Source of the DNA: Amaranthus tricolor
Taxonomy: Eukaryota > Streptophyta > Magnoliopsida > Caryophyllales > Amaranthaceae
Assembly (NCBI RefSeq): GCF_026212465.1
Contig: NC_080050.1
Location: 3,658,644-3,722,643 of the forward strand
Length of the DNA stretch: 64,000 nucleotides
Direction of reading: 5' to 3'
Below the pieces are notes generated by a model that did not search any database, was not told the origin of the DNA, and saw only the letters and a program-made list of their open reading frames with translations. Of the stretch, positions 61,832-64,000 are shown piece after piece (the stretch's first letter is position 1; every line of letters starts with the position of its first letter). A program made the translations under genes and the position numbers.

Positions 61832-62959
61832 CTCCTGTTTTTCTGCTTCCCTCGAAATTCTTTGCCGTCGATCAAATATCAATTTCTGTATTTTGGGTAA
61901 TGTAAATGGAAAATTTTAGAAACTGTGCGTCATTTCTTGGAATTTGGTCCTAACCTTTTGAGTCTTCTTCTTTGCTAAGAAGAGAGTCAATTGGAGGAAG
62001 TCATTAAAAATTAAATAGATGAATGATTCATTAAGGCTGGGAAGTTCGATTTGTTTAGCACACGGGTTATCCGTTTTCTCTTTGTCTACCATTTTAATTT
62101 TGAGTTTTGTCTATACTCTGTAGGGATGGTTATTAGAGTTGGCAAAACTATATAATGATTCCATTTTATATTCGAATTGAAAATTCGAATATCGAATATG
62201 GACTCAGATATCAATTTTTGAGATTCAGACATCAGAACATCCGATAATTTTTTAGTAGTTGAATATCAGATATTAGATTTCACACTTTTCTTTATTTTTC
62301 CCTTATTCACTACTCACTCATATTCACTAATATTGTCTAATTTGACTTTTGCACATTTGTTAACACATATATTCAATCGCAAATATCACAAATTATGTTT
62401 AATTAACAATTATCGAATGTTAGATTTTAATAAAACTTATATCGAAACGAATCAAAAAAAAATCCCACTTACCCATAATTTAACTTAAAAATTATTAAGA
62501 ATAATAATAGTGAATAAAATGAAGTATTTTTCAGAATTGTCTCTCTTGAATTATGGTCCTCACTCCTCACATTAAATGTCATACACAAATATGACTCACT
62601 TTTTTTTAACTCACTTGTTATTTGTGTTATTCACTAAATATATTAATATTATATATTTATTATAGGTTAATTTTTTAATATTACAAAATAAGTTAAGAAA
62701 ATGAAAGAAATAAATAAAAATTGAATTCAAGACTTTTAACGGACAACTTGTTTCAAATGAGGATAACTCAAGGCATGTAAAAGAGGTCAAAATCAAAGGA
62801 TGCAAAGGTCCAAAGAACATCAACACATCATTCTCATCACAAGCAAGAAATATCTAAAATCATATGCAAGATATTTACTTTCTCATGCTAAAACCTAAAA
62901 CACACAAAATAAATTAAAAAAAAGCCTCTTAATTTGTTTTCTGAAAAAAAAAAAAAAAA
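61832..62959. other. Divergent intergenic region
   Basis: Lies between the RNF170-like gene (minus) and the partial gene at 62960 (plus), so it should contain both promoters. At about 62155-62430 is an ATTCGAATATCGAATATGG-type repeat stretch. No other gene seen. Confidence 0.5.
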
Positions 62960-64000
62960 ATGAATTTCATCTGTAAAATGGAGTTGGCTTCTCCAACTTG
63001 GGCTAAGTTTCCCAAAATATTAAGCACAAAGGAATCCAAATTCTGTGTGTATACCTCATTATGCCCAAGTTCAAGCTTGCCTTCATCATCTTCTTCATTG
63101 CTTCTTAGCTCTGTATGTTCCTATAACCTCCTTTTCCTTTTTTATTTATTTTTTTGGTTGCAAACTAATGCATTTTTCCATTCTTTAGTTTTGAATTATA
63201 ATTTACTATGATATAATAATTAAATTAATCATATGTATTAGCTCGTTTATCTGAAGTTGCAAATAATTTTATTATCTAAATCATTCGTTTTGTTTATAGA
63301 TAAGATTATGTATATATAACTTTCAAATCTGAAACAAGTTAGAGGCTCAATAATAGATATATGTGCTCCTACACAGTCCTATTATATGTGCATATAAGCG
63401 TATAAACATGAGTATTTTTTAATCATTTTAATAGGTTCTGGAAAATAAGAAAGAGATTAACAATGTGTTTGGACAAAGACGAATAGACAAAAAGAAAGAG
63501 TAAGGATTTGAAAGAATGAAAAATTCCTTGTTTGGATAATAAAAGGGAGGGATTGGAGAGAAAACATAAATAAATTTTATTAAGAATACAATCTCTCCTA
63601 ACATGAAAAAATTTAACACAAAACACTCATTTTTCCTTCATTTTCCCTTTTTACCCTTCCTTCCCTTTCTCTTCCCTCCCTTCCTATTCTCCTTCCCCTT
63701 CTTTTTTTTTTTCTTCTAATTTGTTATTCCAAACATATTGTAAATGATAAATAATTGCATATTTTTGGATTAACAAAAAAGTGGGTCCAAATTTTCATAA
63801 AAATGGCATACTGTGTGTGACAGTTGAATTCCTTGACCGTGAAGCTTCAGTGTTCTTACAGAAAGGAGGCAATTTGGTATCAAGGAAACATTCAGCATCT
63901 GCAATACGCAATAGTCAACTTAAGGTGGAAGAACAAGACTTAGATGCAGAAGCTTGTGAGTTGGTTAATGGGACAGAACTCAAAATAGGAGAAGGTGAAG
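62960..64000 (+). CDS. Unrecognised protein, N-terminal exons only (partial)
   Basis: Exon 1 at 62960-63112 starts MNFICKMELASPTW and is rich in serine with few acidic residues (STKESKFCVYTSLC, then a run of S/L/P), resembling a chloroplast transit peptide. A second ATG at 62978 could be the start. TCT|GTATGT gives a good donor. The probable acceptor TTCTTACAG at 63853-63861 opens exon 2 at 63862 in the same phase, reading KGGNLVSRKHSASAIRNSQ and continuing open to the window end. I do not recognise the family. The intron contains a MITE-like element. The rest of the gene lies beyond 64000. Confidence 0.6.
63455..63745. mobile_element. TGTTTGGA-ended MITE-like element
   Basis: Starts AATGTGTTTGGACAAAGACG and ends ATTCCAAACATATTG, with a purine-rich left arm (AAAGGGAGGGATTGGAGAG) and pyrimidine-rich right arm (CTTTCTCTTCCCTCCCTTCC). 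Same layout as 6273-6495. It lies inside intron 1 of the partial gene. Confidence 0.5.

Overview
This window is nuclear DNA from a flowering plant, almost certainly a eudicot. It is AT-rich, its genes are split by many GT-AG introns, and the intergenic space is packed with plant-type LTR retrotransposons, LINE relics, a MULE and MITEs. A MITE with ends reading CTTGTATGAGAC, of a kind I associate with Caryophyllales genomes such as beet, spinach and quinoa, hints at that order. This is inference only.

Three complete protein genes and one partial gene can be modelled. (1) The DNA mismatch-repair gene MLH1 lies on the minus strand (11384-23050) in 16 exons; the joined frame is open and encodes 753 residues. 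Its introns carry a complete Cassandra-type miniature retrotransposon with an embedded 5S rRNA sequence and a second LTR-like direct-repeat structure. (2) A T-complex-protein-11-like gene lies on the plus strand (50516-58416) in 11 exons and encodes 1173 residues. (3) An RNF170-like RING E3 ubiquitin ligase lies on the minus strand (59133-61831) in 5 exons and encodes 187 residues, convergent with the previous gene. (4) The first two exons of an unrecognised, probably plastid-targeted protein start at 62960 and run off the end of the window.

The rest is mainly transposons. A decayed Ty1/copia element occupies 589-5635. A LINE 3' end lies around 6600-7440. A 1055-bp solo LTR (23807-24861) sits in a 21-bp minisatellite. 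A 9.6-kb copia element (26413-36054, perfect ACACC duplication) has been invaded by at least two solo LTRs (27058-28675 and 32043-33563) and by a gypsy-like segment. A deleted 890-bp copia derivative lies at 38477-39366, a degenerate MULE at about 39741-42600, and a third large solo LTR, related to the first, at 43130-44688. Target-site duplications were read directly for eight insertions: seven are perfect 5-bp repeats (one of these is only AAAAA) and one, at the first copia element, has one mismatch. About 1-588, 7650-9730, 36060-38476 and 44694-49560 hold little that can be recognised.

The genes do not form a pathway: mismatch repair, a TCP11-family protein and ER-type ubiquitination are simply neighbours. 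The strongest second-look items are the Cassandra insertion inside MLH1, an E2F-type site next to the MLH1 start, the nested retrotransposon stack, and the variable internal cassettes that distinguish two related solo LTRs. No wholly new system was identified.
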